This document shows positions 10,757-21,559 of a DNA stretch of 50,000 nucleotides, in pieces (positions within the stretch are counted from its first letter, which is position 1; each line of letters begins with the position of its first letter). The stretch comes from Prorocentrum cordatum. Lineage: Eukaryota > Sar > Dinophyceae > Prorocentrales > Prorocentraceae. The stretch spans positions 1-50,000 of the forward strand of contig CAUYUJ010005613.1 in NCBI GenBank assembly GCA_963575745.1, read 5' to 3'. The position numbers were made by a program, and so were the translations under genes. The notes under the pieces were generated by a model that saw nothing but the letters and a program-made list of their open reading frames with translations, was not told the origin of the DNA and made no database searches.

Positions 10757-11344
10757 CTACCCGCCGCCGAATCGCCTACCCGACGAACCCCGCGGCCGCC
10801 GCAGACTTGCGCGTGCGGCGGCGCTTGCCCGACGGCCCCACCCACATGGTGTAGGAGTGTCCGTGGTTTCCGCTGCACTCGCCGCGGATGACCATCCGCC
10901 CTTGGCCATTACTATCTTCGGCGCGGCGCTCTCCTTCGCCGAGGCCGCGGCGGGCTTCATTTTCACCGAAGCCGCCGTCGCCATGGCGGGCCTCTTGTTC
11001 ACCGAAGAGGGCGCCGCGGCGGGGCGCCTCAGCGCCCTTGCCTCGCCCTTGGCGTTGGCTTTGCCCTTGGCCTTGGCCTTGCCATTCGTGCCCTTGGCCA
11101 CGGCAGCCATTGCCGCCGCCGCGGCGTCTGCGGCGGCGTCTTCGCCGTCGCCGCCGCCGCCAGCGTCGCCACCGTCTGCGTCGCCCTGGCCCGCTGCCGC
11201 CTCTTCGCCAGCATCGGTAGTTGGCGGCAGCGGGATCGGGTGCGCGGCGGCGCTGCCAGTCCCGACTGCGGCCGCGGCCTTCGCCAATGCGCCGCCCCAC
11301 TTCGGCTTGCTCAGCGGGGGTGCAGCGGCTGCTTGGCCCACCAC
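10757..11344 (-). CDS. Lys/Ala-rich protein exon with KRPA repeats
   Basis: This 195-codon minus-strand frame has an acidic Gly/Asp/Ala part (about residues 45-85), a GKAKAKGKANAKG stretch, and repeated basic blocks ALRRPAAAP, NKRPAMATAA and KMKPAAASA. It then has KIVMAKGGWSSAASAAE. Composition suggests a chromatin- or nucleic-acid-binding tail, but that is inference from charge alone. It lies directly upstream, in transcript order, of the similar exon at 9773-10288. The ATG at 11344 is plausible but not supported by any outside evidence. Confidence 0.45.
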   Translation of the reverse strand: MVGQAAAAPPLSKPKWGGALAKAAAAVGTGSAAAHPIPLPPTTDAGEEAAAGQGDADGGDAGGGGDGEDAAADAAAAAMAAVAKGTNGKAKAKGKANAKGEARALRRPAAAPSSVNKRPAMATAASVKMKPAAASAKESAAPKIVMAKGGWSSAASAAETTDTPTPCGWGRRASAAARASLRRPRGSSGRRFGGG

Positions 11345-11478
11345 GCTGCCGCCCTCGATTGCTAGGGCCCCACCCGCGCTGGGCGGGCACCCGCCGTAGT
11401 TGGTGAGGAACCGCGCGGCTGCCTGATGCTTTCATGGTATGTTATGTTATGGCTGTAATGTTATTGGTGTAGCGTCGT

Positions 11479-13906
11479 TTACGTGTTCGTATTGTGTTGG
11501 AGGGGTGCCTGATCAATCCCGTTGCCCTTCGACTGGCTGGCGCGCGAGGTGGGCAAGGAGCTGCGCGTGCTGCGCATGGGCATCTTGCTGCGCATGTGCG
11601 CCAGACCCACGATGCTGTTCTGCGCGGGCGGGTCGTCCTCAGTGTGCACGGCGGTGTACACAGGTTGCGCGAGGTCGTTTGGGGTAGTGTAGTTGGGCGC
11701 GCACACGACCCTCGCCCGCGCGCCGTTGCACGGTGGGGCACGGCGTAATCTGTAATATTGCACACCGCTTCCAGCCCACAGCCCTCTCACACCATCCCCT
11801 CAACGCCGCTTTGCGCCCAGCCCACCATCCCGTCGGAGTGGGCGACGGTTGCAGCGTGGCGCTCGTCACGAGCGCGGGCAGGGCGAAGCCTCCATGTATA
11901 CTTGCTGGGAGCGCGCGACGGCGGCTCCCTTGCGCTGACCACGCCGCGCGGGCCTCCTTGACCACGGACCGGAACTGGACAGGATTGTCGTAGCCCAGCA
12001 GCATGATCACAATGGCGCAGACGGGGCGAAAGGCGTTGTCCGACGGGATAACCAGCCCGAGCGCCTGTGCAACGACAGACATGGAGTTACAGCTCCGATT
12101 CGGCGGGGCGCTTCCCCGCGCAACGCAACGGGCGTGGAGCTGCAGCTCATGTGTGGGCAACCCAGCGGCGTCGCATGGTTCCACGACACGGGCGCCTGAA
12201 GGCGCTCGGCGATGACGCCCACCTTCGTTTCCATGCTGCTCGCCGAGTTCAGCTGATCCCAATCGCCGCGCGTGAGAAAGTAGTGCGGGTTGTCCATATC
12301 CTGTCGACCGAACCCCGCCCGCCCCCCCCCCCCCACACACACACACACACACACACACGCGCGCGCGAGAGCGCCATCACCAACGCAACCCAGAGCAATT
12401 ACAACGGCTGCACCACCAGCAACATAAGCACAACCATCAGCCACACCACCGCCACCATCCGATGCAAAACAAAACATTAATCACAACAACACACACCACG
12501 ATGACAAGCACAAGTCCTGACGGCGGCCAATCCCCATGTCGCCGCTGCCCATGCCACCGAGCACCCGTTGGTTGACTGCAGCAGTGATCTCTGCCATTTA
12601 AGTCGTCAGAGAACCCGCCGCTACCACCAGGATGTGCATTCGGCGGGGCAGGCTCGATGCTGCAGCACCCCGCGCCGCCAATACTATCCCGCGCCCCCCA
12701 TCCCACCCCGTCCCCCGCCCACACTCAATCCCAGCATGCCCGAATGCAAGTGCGTGCTGGGTGGCTGCAGCCCGTTAGATATGCTCGCCTGTACTTTCTC
12801 GTTGATCAGCGACGCGCTGTCCATCGCTAGCTTGGCCGAGCGGACCGATGAAATGATGGACATCGCCATGGTCCGACTGTTCTCAGCGCTCGCGGCGTGG
12901 GAGATGGCGCCCGACTGGGAGCAAACCATGAAGCGATCCATGGATTCGATGCGGCGGGCGATCTCCATTGCGGCCGCGCGAGCTGGAGTTCGAGCTGCAG
13001 CCGAACTGGAGGGGGGCGGCGCGACAGCGCTCGAGATGGAGCCGACGCGGCAGCGGCATAGCCTGCGTCATCTGAAGAGAGCAGGAGCTTCAGCTGCTGG
13101 CAGTGCGCACGCGGGTGTGGGCTTCAGCCCGTGCCCGCGCTGAAGGGAGGGCGGGTCGGGCTGGGCAGTGGCCGATGGGGAGAGCGCCGATGAGGGCGAG
13201 GAGGGCGACGCCGACGACGACGATGCGGAGATTGAGCGGATATGAGGCTCATGAGGACTTGGCGGGTCTGCAGCCCAGCTCGGAAATCCAAAGCGGGGCC
13301 GCAGCTCCGAAACTACACGCGGCGCGACCAATGTGTTCATCACGCGGATAACCGATACTCCCGCGCAGGGGAGTTCAAGAGCGCGTCGACACACTACGCG
13401 CCGAGCCGCTCTAAGACCGCACCAGTGCAGAAGCCGAGGAACTTAGCCGTCTGGGCGGCATTCACTTGGGCACCGTCGACCTGGGCGTTGTCGGGCAGCG
13501 CACTGACCTGCATCAGGAAGATCGGGCGCATGTCCTCGAACTCGCCCTTCTTGACGCCATGTGCGTCGAGGGCCCGCGTCGGCGTGACCAGAAGCCATTG
13601 GACACTCGACCTGTCGACGAAAGTCGAGTACCAGCCGTTGATCTGTTGCAGGACCAACAGCACGCGGCCGTCGTCGTAGCTCGTCATCCCCATCAGTGCG
13701 TCGTAGCTGATCGGCGACAGGATGGTGCGGACCCAGACGCCGCTGGATGCACCGACATCCAGTGACGACGCCGCCACTGAAGGTGCGGGCCGCTTTGGCG
13801 GCGTCGGCGTTGTATCCAACGCGCGCGCGGCCGCGGGCCGCTGACGTGGCGTCGGCATGCGTCGCGGGCCGATGTTGGCGCGGTGAGCACAGGCCGACGC
13901 GGGCAA
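11479..13906 (-). CDS. Multi-exon hypothetical protein
   Basis: Minus-strand exon-like pieces with protein-like composition: about 13906-13420 (VWVRTILSPISYDALMGM, LLVLQQINGWYSTFVDR, AKFLGFCTGAVLERLGA), about 13345-13300 (VIRVMNTLVAPRVV), 12972-12770 (RIESMDRFMVCSQSGAIS, SIISSVRSAKLAMDSAS), 12310-12197 (NPHYFLTRGDWDQLNSAS), 12085-11915 (SVVAQALGLVIPSDNAFR, IVIMLLGYDNPVQFR) and 11720-11498 (VVCAPNYTTPNDLAQPVY, GLAHMRSKMPMRSTR). Intervening stretches carry CTGCAG palindromes (12137-12148, 12762-12771, 13119-13130). I recognise no family. Exon limits and membership of one gene are inferred from strand and order. A (CA)n tract lies in an intron at 12336-12358. Confidence 0.45.
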
Positions 13907-13944
13907 GGCGGGTGCTCGCGCCGATATCGCTAGCGGCGACTGGA

Positions 13945-13956
13945 GGGCTGCAGCCC
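13945..13956. repeat. CTGCAG-centred palindrome
   Basis: GGGCTGCAGCCC, just upstream (in transcript order) of the first exon of the gene at 11479-13906. It is one of more than 20 such sites listed in the findings. Confidence 0.6.
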
Positions 13957-14019
13957 TACGAGGTGGGGCGCACCATCAGCATGGCGAGGATGATGCGTGG
14001 GATGCAGCGCTGCTTCAGG

Positions 14020-14230
14020 GGGCCTCAGGAGGCCCCTGCAGGGGGGCACATGAGGTGCCAAGAAGCCCCAGGGGGGGCCACATGAGGCCCCAGGAGACCC
14101 GAATAGCCCACAGGCAGCCCTTAAGAGGCCGTCCTACCAGGAAGCCCCAGGAGGCCATGGAAGCCCGATGAGGCCCCAGTAACGTGCAGGAGCCCTCAGG
14201 CGGCTCCAGGAGGTCTCAGGAGGCCCCAAC
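14020..14230. repeat. Degenerate AGGAGGCCCC repeat
   Basis: Runs of CAGGAGGCCCCAGGAGG-like text, the reverse complement of the GGCCTCCTGGGG component of the composite repeats. It may be an inverted, isolated copy of that component. No gene seen. Confidence 0.6.
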
Positions 14231-14394
14231 AGGCTCATGGTTCGTATAAGTAGTTATAGTGCGTGAACTCACTGTTCTAACATCGGCACCCTGTTCAGCA
14301 TAATTATCATGACACCATTCCGCATCCCTATCATATCCCCCCGCCCCAGCGATCTGCCGCCCCGCGTGCGCCGAGGGAGGTTGAGGAGGCATGA

Positions 14395-14520
14395 CGTGAT
14401 GATTGCGATGATGATAATGATGATGACGGCGTCGGTGGTGATAATGATGATGATGATGATGATGCTGATGATGATGATGATGATGGTGATGGTGATGATG
14501 ATGATGATGGCGACGGTGGT
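14395..14520. repeat. ATG/ATC triplet microsatellite
   Basis: About 125 bp dominated by GATGATGAT. It gives Met runs on the plus strand and Ile, His or Ser runs on the minus strand. Those frames are not called as genes. Confidence 0.9.
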
Positions 14521-14670
14521 TGATGATGCCGATGATGCCGCTGCATCGCGCGCCCGCGCGCCGCGGTTTCGGCTCGGGTGCGCGTCTTCCATCGGCATCA
14601 CCGCCAGGGTCACGTCTGCCCCCGCGGGTGGCATACTCCCTCGTCGCCGCGGCTGGACGCGGCTCGGACA

Positions 14671-15071
14671 ATGAGCGGGGGCACTGCGTCCGAGGACAGC
14701 GTGCATGGTGGCCCTGATGACCCATGGGCCATCTTATTCTCGGGCCCTCTGCCTGGGGCCCCCTTGGACTTGCCCGAGCAGATGGGGGAGGGCGACGGCA
14801 GGTCGCCCAGCATGCCCATTCCTCGGGCAGGCATGCCGACGATATGGGTCGTCGACGAATGGGACAACATTCAGCATGGGAGAATGCCGGGGAGAAGATG
14901 TCGGCACCCCCAGCACCTCCAGCGGTGATGCCGATGGAGGATGCCGCGCGCGAAGCGGCGCGCCTCCGCGTCGCGGCGGCGATGGGGCGCCTCGCCGTCG
15001 CGGCCGCGATGGCGCGGTGGCTGGGGGGCGCCACGCCGACGCTGCACGACGTCGCGCGGTCCTTTCTCTGA
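14671..15071 (+). CDS. Possible small plus-strand gene, frame changes once
   Basis: From ATG at 14671 the frame reads MSGGTASEDSVHGG, then DDPWAILFSGPLPG and MPTIWVVDEWDNIQHG. Near 14876 the plausible text moves to another frame: MSAPPAPPAVMPMEDAARE, a helical Ala/Arg-rich part, and GATPTLHDVARSFL with a stop at 15069-15071. The second part is a compact amphipathic helix. A tiny intron, an indel or two separate short genes could explain the change. It is one of the few plus-strand candidates in a mostly minus-strand region. No family recognised. Confidence 0.3.
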
Positions 15072-15790
15072 GGGCCCAGCCCGCCCATCGGGGGGTGGTG
15101 ATGATGACGATGATGATGACGATGGTGATGATGGTGATGGTGAGGGTGGCAGTCGGGGTGACGATGATGAAGGCGATGCTGGCGACGACGACGACGGACA
15201 AGGAATTCTGCGGAATTGAATGAGGAGGGAATGGTCGACGGAGAGGAGGTGGGAACCAGACGGAGGGAGGATATACCGCGCCCTCGCCCGCCGAGCATAG
15301 AATTGGCGCGTAACGAGTGCGACCAGTCAGTCGTTCAGCCAGTCAGTTACCCGCGAGGGGCGCATTCGGGGGGGGGGGGCGATGGCGGAGAGAGGAGATG
15401 CCGTTTCCAATGGCGAAAGCCGAACGAGTTGGCGGAGGTCGCGCCTCCACCGAATGGGACACCTCCACCGAGCACGCGCGGCGTCGGGGAGGGGCCGCGC
15501 GCCGCGGGCCCTCACCGCGGGACCGCGCCGCGGCCGCGACCGCGAGGCCCCACCGCCGCCACACAAACGACACGCCGCCGTCGTCGTCTTCGTCGTCGTC
15601 GCCGTCGCCGCCGTCACCGTTGCTGTCCGTCGTCGTCCGTTGTCGCCCGTCGTCGACTCAGCATGCCCAATCTCGTCCGCCGTCGCCGCCCGCCGCCGAC
15701 TCGTCCGTCGTCGTCGTCCGTCGTCGTCCGCCCGTCGCCGGCGCACCCGCTACAGCGGATGAGGGGGGCTGGGTGAGTGAAGATCTGGCA
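15072..15790. other. Low-complexity spacer
   Basis: Contains GAT/GAC triplets (15095-15200) and a CGTCGTCG-rich tract (15575-15735). Open frames are Asp-, Arg- or Ser-rich. No gene seen. Confidence 0.5.
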
Positions 15791-15791
15791 C

Positions 15792-18047
15792 TCACGGGCC
15801 CTCGGCGGCCATCGCAACGGCCTGGCACGCCCAGTGCTGCATGGCCCTGCCCATGCGGCCGAGCATCTGCTGCGACCTGTGCAGGGCCTCGCGCGCGGCG
15901 CGCTCATGGTCGCCGAGCAGCAGCCGCATATCACGCAGCTGCCGCTGCGCCGCCGCTGCCTCGCCCGCCGCCGCCTCGCGCGTCGAGCGCAGCACCGCCC
16001 GCGCCGCGGCGAGCCCGTCCTCCCACGTGCGCAGCCGCCGCTGGAGGATATCGATCTCCGCCTCCAGCACCTCGGTGGCGGCGGCGGGGGCCGCGGCGGG
16101 GGGCGCGGCGGGGGCCGCGGGCGGCGGCGGGGCGGGCGCGTCGGCGGTCCACCCGCAGGCTGCCCACTCGGCCCGCGGCGATTGCGCGGGCGGCGGCGGG
16201 CGCGCCGCCAGCAGGCTCGCGGCGCGCAGGCGCGCCTCGGCGCCCGCGCGGATCGACTCCACGTCGAAGAACGCGCCAGGGCCGTCCACCTGGCGCGCGT
16301 CGACCGCGGCGTCGATCGCGGCGTCGATCGCCGCGACCACGGCCGTCCCGACGTGGCCCTCGAGCTCCACCGTCGAGCCCGCCGCCACCGCGCCGCGCTG
16401 CACGTCGGCGAAGCGCACCTCCGCGTCGGCCGCCGCGGCCTGCTGCGCAGGCGCGACGGCAGCGTCGGCAGCCGCCCGCCGCCACTGGGCCAGCGCCGCC
16501 GTCTCAAGCATGAGACGGCGGGCCCGCTCGGCCGCGGCGAACTTCGCGATCGCCTCGGCCCGATCGGCGACAAAGGCGGCCGCATCCACCCACTCCTCGG
16601 CGACCTGCCTCGCGATCGCGGCGATCTCGCGGTCGGGGGCCACCGCGGGGGAGCGCGCCGCCCCCGCGTCGCCCGCCAGCGACTTCGCCAGCGAGCGCGC
16701 GCAGCGGTCGGCCGCCATCTGGCCGTCGGGGACCGTGCGGGCGATCCCATGCAGCGCCATGGCCTGCAACCACGGCGGGGCCAGCAGCGGCGGCGCCTTG
16801 GGCGGCGGCGCGCCGCCGACCGCCGTCGGGGGGTCGCCGTCGGGGCCGTCCGAGCTCGGCGATCCGTCGGTGCCGCCAGAGCTCGGCGATGCGCCGCCCG
16901 CCGCCGCCGCGGCGCCGACGGGTGCTGCAGCGGGGGGCGCGGTCGCTGCTGCCGCAGCGGCGCCGACGGGTGCTGCCGCGGGGGGCGCGGCCGCTGCTGC
17001 CGCCGCGGCGCCGACGGGTGCTGCCGCGGGGCGCGCGGCCGCTGCTGCCGCCGCGGCGCCGACGGGTGCTGCCGCGGGGCGCGCGGCCGCTGCTGCCGCC
17101 GCAGCGCCGACGGGCGCTGCCGCGGGGGGCGCGGCCGCCGCTGGCGTCGCGGCGTCCTCAGCGCCAGCGGAGCGGCGCCAGCGGCGCGGCGGCGGGCCCT
17201 CAGAGCCACTGGCCCGCCTTCGGCTCGCAGACGAGCCCGCAGAGCCACGGGCCAGGCGCGACGGCGAGCCCTCAGAGCCGCTGCTCGCAGCCGAACTCGC
17301 ATCGCCTTCGGCTCGAAGCGTCGCGCCGTCCTTGTCCCGCACCTCCTTGCTCGGGACGTCGCCGCCGACCCCCGGCGGGTTGCGGCCATCCAGCGGCGCG
17401 GGCGCGCCGTAGTAGCCGCTCGGCCGCCGCGCCGCCTCCTCTCTCCGCCGCTCCGCCTCCTCCGCGGAGGAGTCCCGACGCGCCGCCGCGCGTCGCAGAG
17501 GCTCGGCCGCGGGCGGCGAGCACGGGCTCGGCGGCGTCCGCGCGTGAGCCGCCCGCGACGCCGTCGGCAAGTCCGACCGCGGCGCCCCCGTCGGCGGCAT
17601 GCCTGGCCAGCGCGACGCTGGCGGCGGCGACGACGGCGACCGCGAGCGGTCCGACGCCGCGACGCCGCGACGCCGCGACCGCGAGGCGGTCCGCCGCCCG
17701 CCGAGTGCGGCTGGCTCGCCGACGATGCATCGTCGACGTCGGATGGCGGCGTCGGCGTCGGGCCGACGGCCGATGCTGCAGCGCCGACGGCGATGACGTC
17801 CGATGCTGCAGCGCCGACGTCGGGTGGCGGCACCGCCGATCCCACGCGCTCGCGGCCCGCCTGCCGCCCCTGCAGCGAGGCTGCGAGGGCGTCGTCTGCC
17901 CCGAGGCCGCGGGCGTCCGCGAGGGGAACGCGCGCCGCCAGGCTGCCAGGGCGAGGCGGCGAGGGCGGCGCGGGCGGCGGCCAGGCCGAGGGCATCGCCC
18001 ACGGGGCGCGCCCACAGGGAGCGCGCGCGGCGGTGGGGCGCGCCCAC
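15792..18047 (-). CDS. Long Ala/Pro-rich protein with C-terminal coiled coil
   Basis: An uninterrupted 751-codon frame on the minus strand. The N-terminal 230 residues are Arg/Ser/Pro-rich. Residues about 310-400 are five imperfect copies of a 15-residue unit with PAAAPVGAAAAA. A structured-looking part follows (WLQAMALHGIARTVPDGQ, REIAAIARQVAEEWVDAAA, DGPGAFFDVESIRAGAEAR). The last 100 residues form a heptad-rich helix (TEVLEAEIDILQRRLRTWED, RQLRDMRLLLGDHERAARE). A 776-codon frame on the opposite strand is Arg/Gly-rich and looks like its shadow. No family is recognised; a scaffold role is only a guess from the coiled coil. The true start may be further inside, as the first 150 residues could be non-coding GC-rich DNA. 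Confidence 0.5.
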   Translation of the reverse strand: MGAPHRRARSLWARPVGDALGLAAARAALAASPWQPGGARSPRGRPRPRGRRRPRSLAAGAAGGPRARGIGGAATRRRRCSIGRHRRRRCSIGRRPDADAAIRRRRCIVGEPAALGGRRTASRSRRRGVAASDRSRSPSSPPPASRWPGMPPTGAPRSDLPTASRAAHARTPPSPCSPPAAEPLRRAAARRDSSAEEAERRREEAARRPSGYYGAPAPLDGRNPPGVGGDVPSKEVRDKDGATLRAEGDASSAASSGSEGSPSRLARGSAGSSASRRRASGSEGPPPRRWRRSAGAEDAATPAAAAPPAAAPVGAAAAAAAARPAAAPVGAAAAAAAARPAAAPVGAAAAAAAAPPAAAPVGAAAAAATAPPAAAPVGAAAAAGGASPSSGGTDGSPSSDGPDGDPPTAVGGAPPPKAPPLLAPPWLQAMALHGIARTVPDGQMAADRCARSLAKSLAGDAGAARSPAVAPDREIAAIARQVAEEWVDAAAFVADRAEAIAKFAAAERARRLMLETAALAQWRRAAADAAVAPAQQAAAADAEVRFADVQRGAVAAGSTVELEGHVGTAVVAAIDAAIDAAVDARQVDGPGAFFDVESIRAGAEARLRAASLLAARPPPPAQSPRAEWAACGWTADAPAPPPPAAPAAPPAAAPAAATEVLEAEIDILQRRLRTWEDGLAAARAVLRSTREAAAGEAAAAQRQLRDMRLLLGDHERAAREALHRSQQMLGRMGRAMQHWACQAVAMAAEGP

Positions 18048-18099
18048 GGGCCGACGTGGCTACATGATCATGGCGGGGCGGGGGCAGTGCAACAGCACG

Positions 18100-19130
18100 A
18101 GCAGTGAGTCGGCAGGGCAACGAAGTCGGCCCAGAGCTGCATCTCCAGGCCCAAGAACTGCAAATCAAACAATTCGGCCGCCGCCGTCGCCGTCGCCGTC
18201 GCCAGCATCGGTGGCTATGGCGCCGTCGGTGGCTATGTCACGGGTGGCGAGGGAGGTCGCCGCCGCCGTCGCCATCGTCACCATCGGCGGCTATGTCGCC
18301 GCCAGGTGGGCCGTCGCCGCCGTCGCCATCGTCAACATCGGTCGCCGTCACCATCCTCAACATCGTCGCACCAGTCGATGTCAGAGGCTGTGTCGGAGCC
18401 GCCGACGTCCTCGATATCACAACCGAAGGCCGACGTCGTCACCGTCGGGGGCGGCGTCGCCATCGTAGTCGTTGCAGTCGACGTTGTATGCAGGTGATGC
18501 GGACCGACGCACTCAGTCGCTTGCGGCGACTGAGTGCGTCGGTCCGATCGTCGCACTCAGTCGCCTGCGGCGACTGAGTGCGTCGGTCCGCATCACTGAG
18601 TACAACAGCGACGACGACGACGATGACACCGACGACGTCAGCGACGGTGACGACGGGGCCGGCGACTACTGCGACAGCAGCGGTCGGCGGCGGCGACGAC
18701 GACGACGGCGGCGACGGCAACGGCGACGGCCACGGCGACGGCGACGGCGACGGTGGCGGTGGTGGCGGCACCGCCTACGACGACACTGACTGCAGCAGCG
18801 ACGGCGGCAACGACGCCGAATACGACTTCACCGACAGCGGTGACGACGCCGCCGCCGCCAAGGACACGCCATCCGACGGTGACAACGACGACGGCGGCGG
18901 CGACGGCGACGGCTGCGGCGGCGGTGACGGCGGTGACGGCGACCGTGCTGACGGCAACGGCCACGACAACGCCGACGGCGACGGCGACGTCGACGGCGGC
19001 GGCGGCGGCGACGGCGACGATTGCAGCGGCGGCGGCGGCGACGGCGACGGCAGCGCTGACGGCGCTGACGGCGACGGCAACGGCGCGGCGGCGACGACGA
19101 CGGCGACGACGTCGGCAGCCCGCCACCGCG
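18100..19130. repeat. GAC/GCC/GGC triplet-rich low-complexity tract
   Basis: About 1 kb dominated by GACGGC, GACGAC and GCCGTC triplets. It gives Asp/Gly frames on plus and Val/Ala or Arg frames on minus. The long open frames reflect the absence of A/T-rich stop codons. No gene called. Confidence 0.75.
18494..18596. repeat. 103-bp nested inverted repeat
   Basis: Outer arms of 27 bp (18494-18520 and 18570-18596) are perfect reverse complements. The 49 bp between them hold a further copy of the right arm and part of the left arm, so each arm can also pair with its nearest neighbour across a 5-nt loop (TTGCG or CTGCG). The arm core is GACGCACTCAGTCGC. Confidence 0.9.
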
Positions 19131-19439
19131 CGTGTTTACACCGCGCGTCGCCGCGGTGCACGGGGAACATTGGGCACCGAGCACGGTGCCAAGCTGCGAG
19201 CCGACCGCCCGCGGCACGGGCGATCGCGATAAAACCTCTTACACCTTTGCCCCCGTAATCGGTGGCGTCGGCGTGTCATTTGGAATATCCCGCGTCTTCC
19301 CAGTCCCCTCCCACGCGTTGCCCTCTCTGATGCCATCTCCGACGTCCACCCAATGCCCTCCCGTCCGCCCGATGCCCTCCCGTTCCCGTAGGGCGGCGGT
19401 GGTGCGCGGTGGCGGCGTTGGTGCGTGGCGCCGCCGCCA

Positions 19440-19690
19440 CAAATAATAGCCGCGCGGCCGCTCGGCTAACCCCAAGCCGCTACGCCGCCGTCATGGGCGC
19501 CGTGGGCGCCGCCGTGGGCGCCGCCGCCCTCCGTCGGCGCCGCCGCCGTCATGGGCGCCGTGGGCGCCGCCGTGGGCGCCGCACCCCGTGCCGCTACGCC
19601 CGCCCCGCCGCCGTGAGCGCCGCCGCCCTCCGTAGGCGTCGCCGCCCATGAGCGCACCGCCGCGGGCGCGCCACCGCCGCCGCGGCCTTC
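19440..19690. repeat. GGCGCCGTGGGCGCC short tandem repeat
   Basis: Units of roughly 15-18 bp with GGGCGCCGCCGTGGGCGCC repeat across the stretch. Open frames are Ala/Arg/Gly-only. No gene seen. Confidence 0.6.
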
Positions 19691-20290
19691 AAGCGACCAC
19701 GCCCGCGCCGCCGCCCATGCCACCACCCATGCCGCCCGCGCCGCCGCCGCCCGCGCCGCTGCCATCAGGCCCGTCGCGGCCTGGGCGCCAGCGCTGGCCG
19801 CGGCGGCCTAGGGCGACGTCGCCGCCCGCGCCGTCGCCCGCGCCGCCGCCCGCGCCGCCGCCATGCGGGCCTGCGGCCCAGGCGTATGCAGCGCCCTTCG
19901 GCGCCCTCAGGCCCGCCGCCCGCGCCGCCGCCCTCTGTGCGCACGCCTGGGCCCGCTCAGCCTCGTGGTTCACCCCGCGCATGGCAAACGCGAGCTGGAG
20001 CTGCTCCGCCCACTCCATCTCGGTCAAGTGCGCGGGCCTGCCCGCCTGCACTCCCGCCGCCATCGCCTGCTGTTGGAGATAGTCTGCGTCGTGCTTGGGG
20101 AGCGTCTGCAGCCACTCCCCAAGAGTCGGAGTGGCTGAAGCCGCGGGGGAACAAATTGGTTGCAGCCACTGTGTACGTCCGTATCTGAGTGTTGCCGCAC
20201 TCAGATACAGCCGCATCAGTTTAGATAAAGTGCGCCTCAGACCGAGGCGGCCAGGAGCACCACTCCTCGGCGAGCTCCATGGCCAGCGGG
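19689..20290 (-). CDS. Hypothetical protein, 3' exons
   Basis: Two minus-strand pieces have protein-like composition. About 20360-20225 reads WFQRCQDLAYVVLTQGPF and ELAEEWCSWPPR. About 20140-19910 reads LGEWLQTLPKHDADYLQQQ, MEWAEQLQLAFAMRGVN and ERAQACAQRAAARAAG, then a Gly/Ala-rich tail to a stop at 19689. Between them is an intron-like stretch with GTTGCAGCCACT, TCTGCAGCCACT and a small hairpin at 20181-20208. The helix-rich part has no family I can name. It probably belongs with the minus-strand exons at 20307-22620. Confidence 0.4.
20181..20208. repeat. Small hairpin with 11-bp arms
   Basis: GTATCTGAGTG (20181-20191) and CACTCAGATAC (20198-20208) are reverse complements around TTGCCG. 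It resembles a short version of the nested inverted repeat at 18494-18596 in its TTGC loop and CTGAGTG arm text. Confidence 0.85.
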
Positions 20291-20439
20291 CAGAACGGGC
20301 CCTGCGTCAGCACCACGTAGGCCAGGTCCTGGCAACGCTGGAACCAGCCGCCCCCGTGCGGAACTCGTCGCACACGTACGCGCGCATCGCTGTGAGCATA
20401 TATGTCCACGCGGCTGCAGCCGATGGACACATGTGCCAA

Positions 20440-20885
20440 GCATGCGTCGGTATATTGTGACGACCCGCCCGCCTGCCCTGACGCCCGACGGGGTCGTTCG
20501 CGGTGGGCCTCACCTGGGCGCCCAGCTGCGCGGCCAGCGTCTGGGGGCGGGTGGCCCTGGCGCGCCCACCGAAGTCCGGGGGGCGGGCAGCGTCCAGCTC
20601 TGCGGCCAGGTGCCCTCCGCGCATCTCGCGGCGGCGGGCGGTCGTCTCGCTCGCCGAGCGGACGCCCTTGCCCGAGCCCTTGTCGTCGGACGCCCGCGCC
20701 TCGCTGGCTGATCGGCCCTTGCCCGCGCACTTGCCCGTGCTGGGGCCTGCCCGCTGCCGCTCGCCGAGCGGCCACTTGCACTTGCCCGCGCTGCCGCGCG
20801 GCTGCCCGTCGACCGTGGGGGCCGCGGCGCTGGCGCCAGCCGCCGCGCGGGCCGCGGTGCTCGGGCGGCGCTGCGGGGAGCGCAC
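20440..20885 (-). CDS. Ser/Lys/Arg-rich exon of hypothetical protein
   Basis: The minus-strand frame reads AGKCKWPLGERQRAGPSTGK, SASEARASDDKGSGKGVRS, REMRGGHLAAELDAARPPD and RPQTLAAQLGAQVRPTAND. It looks like a disordered basic protein segment. Its 5' limit in the Ala/Pro/Arg-rich DNA above 20885 cannot be placed. The next exon in transcript order would be at about 20360-20225, across a stretch with CGGCTGCAGCCG (20411-20422). Confidence 0.35.
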
Positions 20886-21559
20886 GGGCGGGCCGCGGCG
20901 CGCAGGCGGGCCGCGGGGCGGCGTGCCCGAGCGCGGGCGCGCTCGGCCGCCGCGCGAGCGCGAGCGCGAGCCGCGGTGCGCCTGGCGGGCGCGTTGCGGC
21001 CGTGCCTTGCTGGCGGCAGCGGGCGCGGGGGGGGGCGACGCCCTGTGCTGCGTGCGCCGACGGCGGCGGCGGCAAGGGGACCCCGCCCCGCATCGGCGGA
21101 CGCGGGATGCGCGAGATGGCTGCCCGGTGACGATATCACCCGTGTCCGACAGCTGCAGCTATCGCTGCCATCACCCCCCATAATGTGTGCGGGGTGGGTG
21201 AACTGAGGGGCGTGGGACATGCCCCCGCCCCCTCCCCCACCCGCCACCGAGACATCGTCACCCGTGCAGGGATGATGATATATCGGTGGCGGGCGGGGAC
21301 CGGTGGCCGTGATATTTGCACCCCCGAACATTGGCGATTGCGTCCGATGGGCCTGGGCCACGCCAGCGCCCGCGCCGCCGTCGGCCCGCGGGCGCGCCGC
21401 CCGCGCCGCCGTCGGTGCGCGCGACGGCATCGGCACCGTCGGCGCACCGTGGTCAGCCGTGGGCGCGCCATCGGCGGGAGGGGCAGCCGTGGGCGCACCA
21501 TCGGCGGGAGGGGCGGGAGGGCACGCCGTCGCCGCACCGCCGTCGGCGGGAGGGGCTGA

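Noticed and set aside
14395-14520. His- or Met-rich metal-binding protein
   Set aside because: The runs come from a GAT triplet microsatellite and are present in all frames.
15777-18107. 776-codon plus-strand frame opposite the coiled-coil gene
   Set aside because: Arg/Gly-rich with no helical or domain pattern, whereas the minus-strand frame shows clear heptads and internal protein repeats.
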